Source: Serratia sp. AKBS12
GTDB lineage: Bacteria > Pseudomonadota > Gammaproteobacteria > Enterobacterales > Enterobacteriaceae
DNA: 64,000 bases
Direction: 5' to 3'
Assembly (NCBI RefSeq): GCF_024793895.1
Contig: NZ_JANUSB010000009.1
Span: forward strand, 62,001 to 126,000
Shown: one piece after another, positions 19,521-28,838 of the stretch
Position numbering within the stretch: position 1 is the first letter of the stretch
Layout: the number at the start of each line of letters is the position of its first letter
Notes under the pieces: generated by a model
Seen by the model: the letters and a program-made list of their open reading frames with translations, nothing else
What the model was told of the DNA's origin: nothing
The model's database searches: none
Translations under genes and position numbers: made by a program

Positions 19521-19937
19521 ATGTCTATGGCGTTACGCGCGGCTGCGCCATCGCTGCTCAACCGCTTACAGGTACCGATTCAGGTCATTTTGTATGTGGT
19601 GCTGTTTCTGATTGCCGATCGGCTGGTGCAGCAGTTTCATCTGCCGCTGCCGGCCAATATCGTCGGCATGCTGATGTTGCTGTCGTTGATTGTGCTACGG
19701 GTGTTGCCGCTGCGCTGGGTGAAGGCCGGGTCACGCTGGCTACTAGCCGAAATGCTGCTGTTCTTTGTGCCGGCGGTGGTGGCGGTGGTGAACTATGCCC
19801 AGCTACTGATGGTGGAAGGGTGGAAGATCTTTCTGGTGATAGCCATCAGCACCACCTTGACACTGGCGGCGACCGGGGTGGTGGTCGATCGCGCGTACCG
19901 TTTTGAACTTTGGCTGCAACGGCGCAAAGCACGATGA
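19521..19937 (+). CDS. cidA: CidA/LrgA family holin-like protein
   Basis: 138 residues with four predicted transmembrane helices and a basic C-terminus (YRFELWLQRRKAR). LPLPANIVGMLMLL near residue 42 is the hallmark of the family. CidA and LrgA proteins form membrane oligomers affecting murein hydrolase activity and cell lysis, and more recently have been linked to small-metabolite transport. The stop overlaps cidB by ATGA. The start ATG 19521 follows GAGG. Confidence 0.9.
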   Translation: MSMALRAAAPSLLNRLQVPIQVILYVVLFLIADRLVQQFHLPLPANIVGMLMLLSLIVLRVLPLRWVKAGSRWLLAEMLLFFVPAVVAVVNYAQLLMVEGWKIFLVIAISTTLTLAATGVVVDRAYRFELWLQRRKAR

Positions 19938-20623
19938 ATGACTTTTTTGTCAGTGTGATTTGTTTTGCCGCGACGCTGGCGCTGTATTACGTCAATAAGA
20001 CACTGTATCGCCGGCGACGTACGCTGTTGCTGATGCCGCTGGTGTTAACGCCGATGGTGTTGGTGGTAATGCTGGTAGTAACGCACGTTTCCTATCAGGA
20101 CTATATTAGTGAAACCCACTGGCTGCTGTGGTTGCTTGGCCCGGCGACCATCGCGTTTGCCGTGCCGGTTTACGAGAACCTGCATATTATTCGCCGCCAC
20201 TGGCTGTCGCTCGGCGTTGGGGTAGTCACCGCGGTGCTGGTGGCGGTGTATAGCTCGGTGTGGCTGGCGCAATTGCTGACGTTGCCGGAAGAAGTACAAC
20301 GCAGCCTGGCAGTACGTTCGATTACCACGCCCTTTGCCTTGGAGGCCGCCAGGCAAATGGGCGGTCAGCCGGATTTGGTCGCGCTGTTTGTGGTGATCAC
20401 CGGCGTGTTTGGCATGGCGATCGGGGAGATACTGTTTCTGCGATTGGCGGTGCGCAGCCGTCTGGCGAAAGGCGCCGGGCTTGGTGCCTCGTCACACGGC
20501 GCCGGCACCGCCCGCGCCTATGAAATGGGCGAAGAGGAAGGCGTGGTTTCCAGTCTGGTGATGATGCTGGCTGGCATCATCACCGTCGTGGCTGCGCCGC
20601 TGATTGGACAACTGATGTGGTAA
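19934..20623 (+). CDS. cidB: CidB/LrgB family protein
   Basis: 229 residues from ATG 19934, coupled to cidA by a 4-base overlap. About seven transmembrane segments. LLGPATIAFAVPVYEN near residue 75, SITTPFALEAARQMGG near residue 130, and ASSHGAGTARAYEMGEEEG near residue 190 are the conserved LrgB blocks. It is the integral membrane partner of CidA. The substrate or exact mechanism is unresolved. Confidence 0.92.
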   Translation: MNDFFVSVICFAATLALYYVNKTLYRRRRTLLLMPLVLTPMVLVVMLVVTHVSYQDYISETHWLLWLLGPATIAFAVPVYENLHIIRRHWLSLGVGVVTAVLVAVYSSVWLAQLLTLPEEVQRSLAVRSITTPFALEAARQMGGQPDLVALFVVITGVFGMAIGEILFLRLAVRSRLAKGAGLGASSHGAGTARAYEMGEEEGVVSSLVMMLAGIITVVAAPLIGQLMW

Positions 20624-20635
20624 ATGCCGCCCCCA

Positions 20636-20656
20636 GCGCCGGTGAAAGCCGGCGCC
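20636..20656. terminator. Possible terminator between cidB and the convergent gene
   Basis: GCGCCGG (20636-20642) and CCGGCGC (20649-20655) form a GC-rich hairpin in a 40-bp convergent gap. There is no T-tract, so its action is uncertain. Confidence 0.35.
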
Positions 20657-20663
20657 GAAGCGA

Positions 20664-21356
20664 CTAGCGTCGCGCGGCGTCGAGCAGCGCAACCACCAGC
20701 GGTGACAACTGCGCATGCAACGCGGCACGCTCAGACTGGAACAGCGTAGCCATGAAAAAACGGTGCTCGGGCAGTTCGATGGAGCGCACATCGCCTTCGC
20801 GATCGTGGCCGCTGATAATCAGCGGGTATTGCCGTAGTTCAGCGACAAAGTCCGGATTTACACCGAAGTTGCAGTGATACCCCTCGTGCGTTTCCAGCCG
20901 GCCATAGATTTCGGCAATGCGCGTTTGTGGCTGAAAGACGATAGTGCCGGTTGTTTCCACCAGCGAGCAGGTTAACGGGGTAATGACCTGACGACCCTCG
21001 CTGTCGGTTTCCGCGTGGCTGGCATTATGCCAGCCCATGACGTTGCGGGCATATTCCACTACCGCGTACTGGAACCCACCGCAGGAGCCAAGGAAGGGGA
21101 CATTCTGCTCGCGTGCGTGGCGGATAGCGATAAATGCGCCGTCATCGTTTTGATACGGGCTACCGGGGACGAGCCAGATGGCGTCATAGCCTGCCAGTGC
21201 TTCAACATGGTTGACGGTTTCAGTCGGCAGCCAGCAGGGGGCAATATCCACATCCAGGTGGGCGGCAGCAAGGGACAGAGCAATGGGAATGGCCTGGTGG
21301 GCAACGGCCTGGGGACGATAGTCTCCGACCAAGGCAAGGCGGACTCGGGTTTTCAT
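20664..21356 (-). CDS. CTP synthase C-terminal region-related (seleno)protein family, class I glutamine amidotransferase-like
   Basis: 230 residues resembling the glutaminase half of PyrG only; the synthetase half is absent. The nucleophile elbow is GSCGGFQYAVVEYARNVMG with C92. The segment that carries the catalytic His and Glu in PyrG (FHPE) reads FQSE, so histidine is replaced by Q207 while E209 remains. The triad is therefore incomplete and normal glutaminase action is doubtful. The family is known to include selenoprotein variants with Sec at the nucleophile position, which points to redox or another chemistry. Function unknown. Single gene, convergent with cidB. Confidence 0.8.
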   Translation of the reverse strand: MKTRVRLALVGDYRPQAVAHQAIPIALSLAAAHLDVDIAPCWLPTETVNHVEALAGYDAIWLVPGSPYQNDDGAFIAIRHAREQNVPFLGSCGGFQYAVVEYARNVMGWHNASHAETDSEGRQVITPLTCSLVETTGTIVFQPQTRIAEIYGRLETHEGYHCNFGVNPDFVAELRQYPLIISGHDREGDVRSIELPEHRFFMATLFQSERAALHAQLSPLVVALLDAARR

Positions 21357-21497
21357 TACTATCTCCTGTGCAGGGAAAGCATGAAGGTTACAACAATGTT
21401 AACTATGGTTCCGCTGAAATCTGACAAATATGGCACGAAATGCCGGGGAGGATAACAGCGGGCGCAGCAGGTACTACGCCCGGAATGACGTGGGGGA

Positions 21498-22418
21498 TCA
21501 ATACAGGGACGGCGCACCGGTCGGGCGCGTTTTGAACCGGCGATGCAGCCACATATATTGCTCTGGCGCTCGCATGATCTCTTTTTCTACCACTTTGTTC
21601 ATATAGGCCGCCGCGGCCATTTCATCGGCGATTGGGTAATCTTCCAACGCCGGCTGGATTAGCAGATCGTAACCGCTGCCGTTTTCACGGCGAATCAGCA
21701 CTACCGGCACCAACGCCGGTTGAGCCATGCGTGCCAGCATAAAGGTACCGCTGGTGGTGGCGGCCTGGTCAACGGCAAACAACGGTGCGAAAACGCTGCC
21801 GCGTGGGCCGTAATCCTGATCCGGTGCGAACCACACCGCTTCGCCGCGTTTCAGTGCATGTACCATGCCGCGCAGATCCTTGCGATCGAGCATCGCCTTG
21901 TTGGAACGCATGCGACCTTTGGTCTGCGCCCATTCCATCGCCTTATTGTTGTGCGGGCGATACATGGCCATCATCGGCTGGCACAGGCCCATTGCGCGGC
22001 CGCCAAGTTCCAGCGACATGAAGTGCACGCCAATTACCAGCACGCCGCGCTGGTTTTGCTGTGCCATTTTCAGGTGATTGATGCCGGAGACGTTAAACCA
22101 GCGTTTTACACGTTTGTCGGACCAGAACCACGCCATGCCGGTTTCCAGCAGACCCATGCCGAGGGATTCGAAATTGCCTATTACCTTGCGCTCACGTTGT
22201 GCCTCATCCATATCCGGGAAACACAGTTCCAGGTTGCGGCGGGTGATCGAGACGCGGCGCTTCAAAAAGCGCATCGAGGTACGCCCCATCCATACCCCCA
22301 GTCTGTGTAACACGGGGTAGGGCAGTTGGACTAGCAGGAACAGCACCGCGAGGCCAAACCAGGTCAGCCAGTAGCGAGGGTGCAGCAAGGCACGTTTGAA
22401 TTTTTGCGGACGCTTCAT
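21498..22418 (-). CDS. lpxP: Lipid A biosynthesis late acyltransferase, LpxP/LpxL type
   Basis: 306 residues. A single N-terminal membrane anchor ([20 protein letters not shown]) precedes the acyltransferase domain with the catalytic HX4E motif in [28 protein letters not shown] and the [11 protein letters not shown] block match E. coli LpxP (palmitoleoyl transferase induced by cold) more closely than LpxL, although the middle has LpxL-like features (GTFMLARM). It adds an acyl chain to Kdo2-lipid IVA on the inner leaflet. Whether it is the cold-specific or constitutive enzyme depends on whether another copy exists elsewhere. Confidence 0.82.
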   Translation of the reverse strand: MKRPQKFKRALLHPRYWLTWFGLAVLFLLVQLPYPVLHRLGVWMGRTSMRFLKRRVSITRRNLELCFPDMDEAQRERKVIGNFESLGMGLLETGMAWFWSDKRVKRWFNVSGINHLKMAQQNQRGVLVIGVHFMSLELGGRAMGLCQPMMAMYRPHNNKAMEWAQTKGRMRSNKAMLDRKDLRGMVHALKRGEAVWFAPDQDYGPRGSVFAPLFAVDQAATTSGTFMLARMAQPALVPVVLIRRENGSGYDLLIQPALEDYPIADEMAAAAYMNKVVEKEIMRAPEQYMWLHRRFKTRPTGAPSLY

Positions 22419-22514
22419 ATCAACTCATTTTGCGTTAAGGGGTAGAAACCTGTAACGCATAAAGAAGCCACTCGATAGCGATACAATTACTCAGACACCC
22501 AGACCAGATTATCG

Positions 22515-22531
22515 TTTAGTCATTGACTAAA
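22515..22531. promoter_or_regulatory. Perfect 17-bp palindrome upstream of lpxP, possible operator
   Basis: TTTAGTCA-T-TGACTAAA, two 8-bp arms around a single base, 97-113 bp upstream of the lpxP start. The size and symmetry fit a dimeric regulator site; I do not recognise the regulator. Confidence 0.4.
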
Positions 22532-22822
22532 TCTTTACATTCGAAGTGCGGTTCGCATGCTAATCAGGCGGAAGAAGAACGGCTGTTGGCAAGCCGACGT
22601 GGCTCTAAGAATGTACAGTATACCACAGCCTACGGCAGTGGATGTAAGAGGGATATGTGATTATTCTCATTCCGCCACCGCGGGGAGTGAGGTCGTCATC
22701 CGCCGCAGGCGGGGGCGGCTGGAGGGAGGCCGGTAAGGCCTGGCTGCGGCACAAAGAGATTGAACGACGGCATGAGCGGAGCGCGCGACGTTTTTCATCG
22801 TCGCCGTTCGTCTGGCCAAATA

Positions 22823-22856
22823 AAAAGGCGCCGCCTCTTGCGAGGTTGCGCCTTTT
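22823..22856 (-). terminator. Terminator after fis
   Basis: On the minus strand, AAAAGGCGC...GCGCCTTTTT with an inner CCTC/GAGG pairing and trailing T. It lies 20 bp past the fis stop. Confidence 0.92.
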
Positions 22857-22876
22857 CAACATGCAGCTGACTAGTA

Positions 22877-23173
22877 TCAGTTCATGCCGTATTTTTTCAA
22901 TTTCTTACGCAGGGTGCCGCGGTTGATGCCCATCATCAGGGCTGCACGGGTCTGGTTGCCACGGGTGTATTGCATCACCATGTCCAACAGTGGCTGTTCA
23001 ACTTCAGCCAGTACCAGCTCATACAGGTCATTAACATCCTGACCATTCAGTTGAGCAAAATAGTTCTTCAGTGCTTGTTTAACCGAGTCGCGCAGAGGCT
23101 TTTGGGTCACTTGATCCTGTGAGTTCACGGTTGAAACGGTCAGTACGTCAGAATTTACGCGTTGTTCGAACAT
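22877..23173 (-). CDS. fis: DNA-binding nucleoid protein Fis
   Basis: 98 residues, apparently identical to E. coli Fis from [15 protein letters not shown] to the helix-turn-helix at residues 74-95 ([19 protein letters not shown]). Fis bends DNA as a homodimer, activates rRNA promoters, and assists site-specific recombination. It follows dusB with a 21-bp gap in the conserved dusB-fis operon, whose promoter is visible upstream of dusB. Confidence 0.99.
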
Positions 23174-23194
23174 AGTTCTGTCAGCTCTTTTTTG

Positions 23195-24160
23195 TTACGC
23201 AAGATTTTCGAAATATGCCTCCAACGCCTCCAGCTGTTCGCTGGCATCCTCTATGGCGTTGAATGTGCGCCGAAACTGGTCATTCGGGGCGTGTTCCTGT
23301 AAGTACCAGGATACGTGCTTACGAGCAATCCGGAATCCCTTGCCTTGGCCGTAAAAGCCGTGCAATTCCCGAATGTGCCCTATCAACAAGCGCTTTACCT
23401 CGCCAAGCGGCAGCGGAGGCAGCAACTCCCCAGTGTCCAGATAATGCTGGATTTCCCGGAAGATCCAGGGTCTCCCCTGAGCAGCACGGCCTATCATCAG
23501 AGCGTCAGCCCCGGTGTAGTCGAGCACTGCTCTGGCTTTATGCGGGTCAGTAATGTCGCCATTCGCGATAATCGGAATGGAAACGTTCTGCTTAACTGCC
23601 CGAATGCTGTCGTATTCCGCGTTGCCATTAAACAGGCAGGCACGGGTTCGGCCATGAATCGTCAAGGCCTGAATACCACAGTCTTCGGCCAATTGGGCAA
23701 TCTCTACACAGTTACGGTGTTCTGGCGCCCAGCCGGTACGGATTTTCAGCGTTACCGGTACATCCACCGCGTTAACCACCGCGAGGAGGATCTGTTTGAC
23801 CAGATCCGGGTACTGCAACAAGGCAGACCCTGCAAGTTTCCGGTTCACCTTTTTAGCCGGGCAACCCATATTGATGTCGATGATCTGTGCGCCGCTGGCC
23901 ACGTTAATCCGGGCGGCGGCGGCCATATCATCCGGATCGCAACCGGCAATTTGCACGGAGCGAATCCCAGGTTCATCGCTATGAACCATGCGCAGACGTG
24001 ACTTATCCGTTCGCCACACCTCCGGATTGGAGGAGAGCATTTCAGATACAGCCATCCCAGCACCCATTGCATGACACAAGGTTCTGAACGGGCGATCGGT
24101 GATCCCGGCCATCGGGGCCGCAATCAGGCAATTTGTTAACTGGTGGTGTCCAATGCGCAT
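23195..24160 (-). CDS. dusB: tRNA-dihydrouridine synthase B
   Basis: 321 residues, as in E. coli; the start is ATG 24160 ([20 protein letters not shown]), and the 34-codon in-frame extension upstream overlaps the promoter and is rejected. A TIM barrel binding FMN; the catalytic proton donor is C100 in [19 protein letters not shown] and ANGDI are FMN-phosphate-binding segments. It reduces specific uridines in tRNA to dihydrouridine using NADPH. It is the first gene of the dusB-fis operon. Confidence 0.98.
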   Translation of the reverse strand: MRIGHHQLTNCLIAAPMAGITDRPFRTLCHAMGAGMAVSEMLSSNPEVWRTDKSRLRMVHSDEPGIRSVQIAGCDPDDMAAAARINVASGAQIIDINMGCPAKKVNRKLAGSALLQYPDLVKQILLAVVNAVDVPVTLKIRTGWAPEHRNCVEIAQLAEDCGIQALTIHGRTRACLFNGNAEYDSIRAVKQNVSIPIIANGDITDPHKARAVLDYTGADALMIGRAAQGRPWIFREIQHYLDTGELLPPLPLGEVKRLLIGHIRELHGFYGQGKGFRIARKHVSWYLQEHAPNDQFRRTFNAIEDASEQLEALEAYFENLA

Positions 24161-24197
24161 AGACAAAGAGTGACCATACTGTGTCCGCAAGGGCGCG

Positions 24198-24226
24198 TAT
24201 ATTACGCATTTTTTCGTCGAGATGAA
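24198..24226 (-). promoter_or_regulatory. fis: Core promoter of the dusB-fis operon
   Basis: On the minus strand, TTTCAT (24221-24226), a 17-bp spacer and TAATAT (24198-24203), followed by a GC-rich discriminator. The surrounding bases match the E. coli fis promoter closely, including a poor -35 and an upstream AT-rich tract. The E. coli promoter is known to be growth-rate and ppGpp controlled and autoregulated. Confidence 0.85.
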
Positions 24227-24483
24227 AGGCCAAACTTTGACCGATTTACTGCAATCGATCAATGAAAATGCGGTTCACAGTGCCGCTATAAAATATTATA
24301 TATATTTAACAATAACTTGATTAATTGTGCTCGTTTTATGTTCAGTAAAATAATCGCCGAACAACAGGATATTATCTGTCATTGACGGCTTTTTAGCAGG
24401 TAAACAGCGGGAGTCGGCGCGGGATATCAGGGTAAAACATTGATGTTGGCGAAATATCGTGGTGGTGGCTACTGTTTCTTGGC

Positions 24484-24519
24484 GAGGCAGAGGCAGAGAC
24501 AGAGGCAGAGGCAGAGGCC
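24484..24519. repeat. Hexanucleotide tandem repeat (GAGGCA)6, imperfect
   Basis: Six consecutive units: GAGGCA twice, GAGACA, GAGGCA twice, then GAGGCC. The run lies in the non-coding gap upstream of dusB-fis. Confidence 0.85.
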
Positions 24520-24660
24520 AGAGTGGCCCAGTCAATGATGAGTAGACCATTCAGCGGCTGTACAGGGCGTTTGCTGGCATGTCGGAACACCAACGTGACT
24601 GGATGAGGAGGGCGGACGGCGTCTGCGGTTCACCCGGGGGAGGACGAATGCTGAACAACT

Positions 24661-24696
24661 CGCCCCCAGCGTATTCTTGTCGCTACGGTGGGGGCG
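24661..24696 (-). terminator. Possible terminator after prmA
   Basis: CGCCCCCA (24661-24668) and TGGGGGCG (24689-24696) form an 8-bp GC-rich stem, and AGCG/CGCT can pair inside it. No T-tract follows on the minus strand, so it may be an RNA-stabilising hairpin rather than an intrinsic terminator. Confidence 0.45.
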
Positions 24697-24712
24697 CACA
24701 AATGCGGATTGC

Positions 24713-25594
24713 CTAGCGGCGTTGCCCGGTAATACGGCACCAGTCTTCTCTTTCAGCGACCGGATCGAGTACAAAACTGTCCTGGTAGGCTTCCGCCACG
24801 CTGTTCGCCTGGGTTGCCAGCACGCCGGACAGGCCAAGGTAACCGCCGGATTTTGGCAGACAGCTAATCAATGGCGCCAACTCGCGTAGCGGCCCAGCCA
24901 GGATGTTGGCTACGACCACGTCAGCCTGCAAGTCGGCCGGCTGGTCTTTAGGCAGGTACAGCTCCAGCCGCTCTGAAACGCCGTTACGCTGCGCGTTGTC
25001 GCGGCTGGCCTGAATGGCCTGCGGGTCGATATCAATGCCGATGGCGCGCGCGGCACCGAGTTTCAGCGCTGCAATTGCCAGAATGCCGGAGCCGCAACCG
25101 AAGTCAATCACGGTTTTCCCTGCCAGATCGAGGCCGTCGAGCCATTGCAGACACAGCGCAGTGGTTGGGTGCGTGCCGGTACCGAAGGCCAGGCCTGGAT
25201 CCAGCATCACGTTGACGGCATCCGGATCCGGCACGTCGCGCCAGCTCGGGCAGATCCACAGGCGTTCGCCAAAGCGCATCGGGTGGAAGTTATCCATCCA
25301 TTCACGCTCCCAGTCCTTGTCTTCCAACTGTTCGATTTTATGGCGGAAGCCGGCACCCAGTAGCGGATGCTGCTCCAGGATGGCCACGACTTCGGCCATA
25401 TCGGTTTCGGCATCGTAAAGACCGATCACATCGGTATCGCCCCACAGCAGGGTTTCACCGGGCAACGGCTCAAATACCGGATTATCATGGGTGTCCTGGA
25501 AGGTCACCGAGACCGCGCCGCTCTCGACCAGCGCATCACTCAGGTCTTCCGCCTGGTTGCCGGTGGTGTTCAGTTTAAGTTGGATCCAAGGCAT
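24713..25594 (-). CDS. prmA: Ribosomal protein L11 methyltransferase
   Basis: 293 residues, as in E. coli, from ATG 25594 ([20 protein letters not shown]); an upstream in-frame start at 25609 adds five residues and lacks support. The N-terminal substrate-recognition domain is followed by a class I SAM-binding fold: [20 protein letters not shown] near residue 160, then [10 protein letters not shown]. It trimethylates L11 at several amino groups. It lies 11 bp after panF in the yhdT-panF-prmA operon. Confidence 0.97.
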   Translation of the reverse strand: MPWIQLKLNTTGNQAEDLSDALVESGAVSVTFQDTHDNPVFEPLPGETLLWGDTDVIGLYDAETDMAEVVAILEQHPLLGAGFRHKIEQLEDKDWEREWMDNFHPMRFGERLWICPSWRDVPDPDAVNVMLDPGLAFGTGTHPTTALCLQWLDGLDLAGKTVIDFGCGSGILAIAALKLGAARAIGIDIDPQAIQASRDNAQRNGVSERLELYLPKDQPADLQADVVVANILAGPLRELAPLISCLPKSGGYLGLSGVLATQANSVAEAYQDSFVLDPVAEREDWCRITGQRR

Positions 25595-25605
25595 AACAAT
25601 TCTCT

Positions 25606-27051
25606 TCAAGAAGATAGGGATGATGCCGTCCGGCGCTTGTCGCCGAAGGCATTACCGATATAAAACGCCAGCAGGCTCAACAGCAGCGCAGGCACGATAG
25701 GGTGCAGTCCGGCGGGTTGCAGTTTCAAACTGGCCAATAGCGTATAGCATACCGCACCTGTCACCATTGAGCTAAGCGCGCCCTGGGCATTGGCACGCTC
25801 CCAGTACAATCCGAGCACCAGCGGCCACAGAAACACCGCCTCCAGGCCCCCAAACGCCAGCAGGTTCAGCCAGATGATCATCTCGGGCGGACGCCATGCG
25901 GCCAGCAGCACCAGCAACCCGAGGATTAGCGTAGTCAGGCTGGAGAAGCGTTTGATCATTTTCTCGTTACCCACCTGCTGTGGCCGAACGCCAAGATACA
26001 AGTCTTTTACGATGGTAGCGGAAGATTGCAGCAGTTGGGCATTGATGGTCGACATGATCGCCGCCATCGGAGCGGCAAGGAAAATACCGGCGGCATAGGG
26101 CGGTAGTACGGTGATCATCAGCGTCGGGATCACCTGATCGGGGATCTTCAAGTCCGGCAGCACCGCGCGGCCCAGCGCGCCGGCCAGGTGCATGCCAAAC
26201 ATCAACAGTGCCACCACCACGGTGCCGAGAATAATGCCACGGTGCACCGCTTTACTGTCTTTATACGAAATGCAGCGTACCGCGGTATGCGGCAGGCCAA
26301 TTACGCCGAAGCACACCAGGATCCAGAACGACGCCATAAACGGCAGGCTGAGGATCTGCTCCCCGCCTTGCGGCGATACCAGCGCCGGATCGATCTGTTG
26401 CAATTTGTCCACCGCACTGTGCAGGCCGCCGGCGGCATGGATCACCGCCGTCAGCAGCAATACGGTGCCCAACAGCATCACCAGTCCCTGCATGGCGTCA
26501 TTGAGCACGCTGGCGCGGAACCCGCCGAACGCGGTATACAGCGCGATGCTGATGCCGAAAATCAGCAAGCCGGTGTCATAGGGGATACCCGCTGCGGTTT
26601 CCAGCAGACGAGCGCCGCCGATAAACTGCACCGTCATGGCGCCGAGAAACGCCACCAGCAGGCTCAGGCTGGCCAGCCACACCAGCAACCGGCTGTGATA
26701 ACGGGCGAACAGCATATCGTTGAGAGTGATGGCGTTATAACGCCGCGCCAAAATAGCGAATTTTTTGCCCAGTACGCCAAGAGAAAGCCACACTGCCGGC
26801 AGCTGGATCATCGCCAGCAATACCCAGCCAAGACCATATTTATACGCCGCGCCCGGCCCACCAATAAACGAACTGGCGCTGATGTAGGTGGCGGTCAGGG
26901 TCATTGCCAGCACGAAGCCACCCATCGAGCGGCTGCCGAGGAAGTATTCGTTGAGAAAATTACCGCTCTGCCGACGGCTGTAGGCATAGGCGGAGAGCCC
27001 GAATACCAGTACCAGATAGGCGATCAGCGGTACGATGATTTCAGTTTGCAT
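25606..27051 (-). CDS. panF: Sodium/pantothenate symporter
   Basis: 481 residues with about 13 hydrophobic segments. It belongs to the solute:sodium symporter family and is nearly collinear with E. coli PanF ([20 protein letters not shown] near residue 30, VSLLHA-type helices, [20 protein letters not shown] near residue 230, [20 protein letters not shown] near residue 325). It imports pantothenate, the precursor of CoA. Its start overlaps the end of yhdT by 11 bases, and prmA follows closely. Confidence 0.97.
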   Translation of the reverse strand: MQTEIIVPLIAYLVLVFGLSAYAYSRRQSGNFLNEYFLGSRSMGGFVLAMTLTATYISASSFIGGPGAAYKYGLGWVLLAMIQLPAVWLSLGVLGKKFAILARRYNAITLNDMLFARYHSRLLVWLASLSLLVAFLGAMTVQFIGGARLLETAAGIPYDTGLLIFGISIALYTAFGGFRASVLNDAMQGLVMLLGTVLLLTAVIHAAGGLHSAVDKLQQIDPALVSPQGGEQILSLPFMASFWILVCFGVIGLPHTAVRCISYKDSKAVHRGIILGTVVVALLMFGMHLAGALGRAVLPDLKIPDQVIPTLMITVLPPYAAGIFLAAPMAAIMSTINAQLLQSSATIVKDLYLGVRPQQVGNEKMIKRFSSLTTLILGLLVLLAAWRPPEMIIWLNLLAFGGLEAVFLWPLVLGLYWERANAQGALSSMVTGAVCYTLLASLKLQPAGLHPIVPALLLSLLAFYIGNAFGDKRRTASSLSS

Positions 27052-27283
27052 CGTTGTCCTCCAGCGGGATATCGCGGAACACGGTGCGTACCATCAGCCA
27101 GCACAGCACGATAAATACCAGCGGAACCAGCAGGCAGGCCATTTCGAACCAGTGTGGCAGGCCGGTGATGCCGATCTCGCTGTCCGGCAGATAGGCTGCC
27201 AGCGCCCATGCGAGCACGTACAATAGCGTTAAGCCGAGCGCCCAGCGCGCTTCACGATGAGCCTGTATAAAACGTTTTTCCAT
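27041..27283 (-). CDS. yhdT: YhdT family small membrane protein (DUF997)
   Basis: 80 residues from ATG 27283 (MEKRFIQAHREARWALG), preceded by GGAG; a further in-frame TTG at 27295 is unlikely. Two transmembrane helices (ALGLTLLYVLAWALAAYL and CLLVPLVFIVLCWLMV). It always pairs with panF, whose start it overlaps; in related sodium symporter operons such small DUF997/DUF485 proteins are accessory subunits, so a role in PanF function or assembly is inferred. Confidence 0.92.
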   Translation of the reverse strand: MEKRFIQAHREARWALGLTLLYVLAWALAAYLPDSEIGITGLPHWFEMACLLVPLVFIVLCWLMVRTVFRDIPLEDNDAN

Positions 27284-27427
27284 CCGTAGCTCCAAGCGGT
27301 TTACGGTCTCCCCGTTGTTTTGCGCCGCAGCGGCAATGTCAGGGGGAAGATGGATTTACCAGAGGAAAGGGATTTTACGTCAAGGTCGGCATTTGCCAAG
27401 TGATTAAGCTACCGGAAGCCGCAAAGA

Positions 27428-27453
27428 AAAGGGCCGGTGATATACCGGCCCTG
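27428..27453 (-). terminator. Terminator after accC
   Basis: AGGGCCGGT (27430-27438) with ACCGGCCCT (27444-27452), followed on the minus strand by TTTTC. It lies 24 bp past the accC stop. Confidence 0.92.
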
Positions 27454-27475
27454 ACATATGAGATCGGTCGACAAC

Positions 27476-28825
27476 TCAGGTTTCTTGCAGACCCAGTTTT
27501 TTCTCCAGATAGTGGATGTTGGTACCACCGTGCTGGAAGTTTTCGTCGTTCATGATCTTGAGCTGTAGCTCGACGTTGGTTTTGATGCCGTCGATGATCA
27601 GTTCAGCCAGCGCATTTTTCATGCGCGCGATCGCCACGTCACGGTTTTCACCGTAGGTAATCAGCTTGCCGATCATGGAGTCATAATATGGCGGCACGGT
27701 ATAGCCGGAATAAATATGCGACTCCCAACGTACGCCAAAGCCGCCTGGCGCATGGAAACGGGTGATCTTGCCCGGGCTTGGCAGGAAGGTGTTTGGATCT
27801 TCGGCGTTGATACGGCATTCCACCGCATGGCCCTGTACCTTCACTTCTTCCTGTTTGATCGACAGCGGTTGACCGGCAGCGATGCGCAGCTGCTCTTTGA
27901 TCAGATCCACGCCGGTGATCATTTCGGTAACCGGGTGTTCTACCTGGATACGGGTGTTCATTTCGATGAAATAGAACTCGCCGTTTTCATACAGGAACTC
28001 GAAGGTGCCTGCACCACGGTAGCCGATTTCCACGCAGGCCTTCGAGCAGCGCTCGCCAATGTAGCGACGCATTTCGTTGGTAATGCCCGGTGCCGGAGCT
28101 TCTTCGACCACTTTCTGGTGGCGACGCTGCATCGAGCAGTCACGCTCGGCCAGATAGATGGCGTTACCCTGACCGTCTGCCAACACCTGAATTTCGATGT
28201 GGCGTGGGTTTTCCAGGTATTTTTCCATATAAACCATGTCGTTGTTGAAAGCCGCTTTGGCTTCCGCCTTGGTCATGGAAATGGATTGCTCAAGATCTTT
28301 GTCGCTGCGCACGACGCGCATACCGCGACCGCCGCCGCCGCCGGACGCCTTGATAATTACCGGATAACCGATGCGTTTGGCAAAGGCGCGGTTCTTATCC
28401 ATGTCGTCGGTCAACGGGCCGTCAGAACCGGGTACGCAGGGTACGCCGGCTTTTTTCATCGCGTTGATGGCGGAAACCTTGTCGCCCATCAGGCGAATGG
28501 TTTCGGCTTTCGGGCCGATAAAGATGAAGCCGGAGCGCTCAACCTGCTCGGCAAAGTCGGCATTTTCGGACAGGAAACCGTAGCCCGGGTGGATCGCCAC
28601 TGCGCCGGTGATTTCGGCGGCAGAGATGATGGCCGGGATATTCAGGTAACTTTTTACCGACGGCGCCGGACCGATGCACACGGTCTCGTCAGCCAGCAGT
28701 ACGTGTTTCAGATCGCGATCGGCTGCGGAATGCACCGCAACGGTCTTGATGCCCAGCTCTTTGCAGGCACGCAGGATACGAAGCGCGATCTCGCCGCGGT
28801 TGGCGATAACAATTTTATCAAGCAT
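27476..28825 (-). CDS. accC: Biotin carboxylase subunit of acetyl-CoA carboxylase
   Basis: 449 residues, as in E. coli, from ATG 28825 ([16 protein letters not shown]); the extension to 28867 overlaps accB and is rejected. ATP-grasp fold: the glycine-rich loop [14 protein letters not shown] near residue 159, [17 protein letters not shown] near residue 200, and [16 protein letters not shown] near residue 286 with catalytic and metal-binding residues. It carboxylates biotin on AccB with ATP and bicarbonate, the first step of fatty-acid synthesis. It follows accB by 13 bp. Confidence 0.99.
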   Translation of the reverse strand: MLDKIVIANRGEIALRILRACKELGIKTVAVHSAADRDLKHVLLADETVCIGPAPSVKSYLNIPAIISAAEITGAVAIHPGYGFLSENADFAEQVERSGFIFIGPKAETIRLMGDKVSAINAMKKAGVPCVPGSDGPLTDDMDKNRAFAKRIGYPVIIKASGGGGGRGMRVVRSDKDLEQSISMTKAEAKAAFNNDMVYMEKYLENPRHIEIQVLADGQGNAIYLAERDCSMQRRHQKVVEEAPAPGITNEMRRYIGERCSKACVEIGYRGAGTFEFLYENGEFYFIEMNTRIQVEHPVTEMITGVDLIKEQLRIAAGQPLSIKQEEVKVQGHAVECRINAEDPNTFLPSPGKITRFHAPGGFGVRWESHIYSGYTVPPYYDSMIGKLITYGENRDVAIARMKNALAELIIDGIKTNVELQLKIMNDENFQHGGTNIHYLEKKLGLQET

Positions 28826-28838
28826 GTGGTGCGCCTCG

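Larger units (their letters stand above)
22419..22876. other. Intergenic region between lpxP and fis
   Basis: About 460 bp without a supported gene. It contains a perfect 17-bp inverted repeat at 22515-22531 (listed separately), a GC-rich stretch near 22690-22750, and the fis terminator at its right end. Short open frames on both strands here lack ribosome sites and family resemblance. Confidence 0.5.
24161..24712. other. Long intergenic region between prmA and dusB
   Basis: 552 bp with no supported gene. From right to left it holds a GC-rich hairpin after prmA (24661-24696), a GAGGCA hexanucleotide repeat (24484-24519), an AT-rich tract near 24286-24330 that could be an UP element or an IHF/Fis site, and the dusB-fis promoter. 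A low-complexity minus-strand frame across the repeat (24296-24550) is not credible as protein. Confidence 0.6.

Noticed and set aside
22605-22926. Overlapping small frames on both strands between lpxP and fis
   Set aside because: They run through the fis terminator, lack ribosome sites and are of low complexity.
24484-24519. Tandem repeat considered as a CRISPR array
   Set aside because: Units are 6 bp without spacers; there are no cas genes anywhere in the window.
24296-24550. An 84-codon minus-strand frame with a Leu/Pro/Ser repeat
   Set aside because: The repeat is just the GAGGCA tandem array read in frame; no start signal and no relatives recognised.
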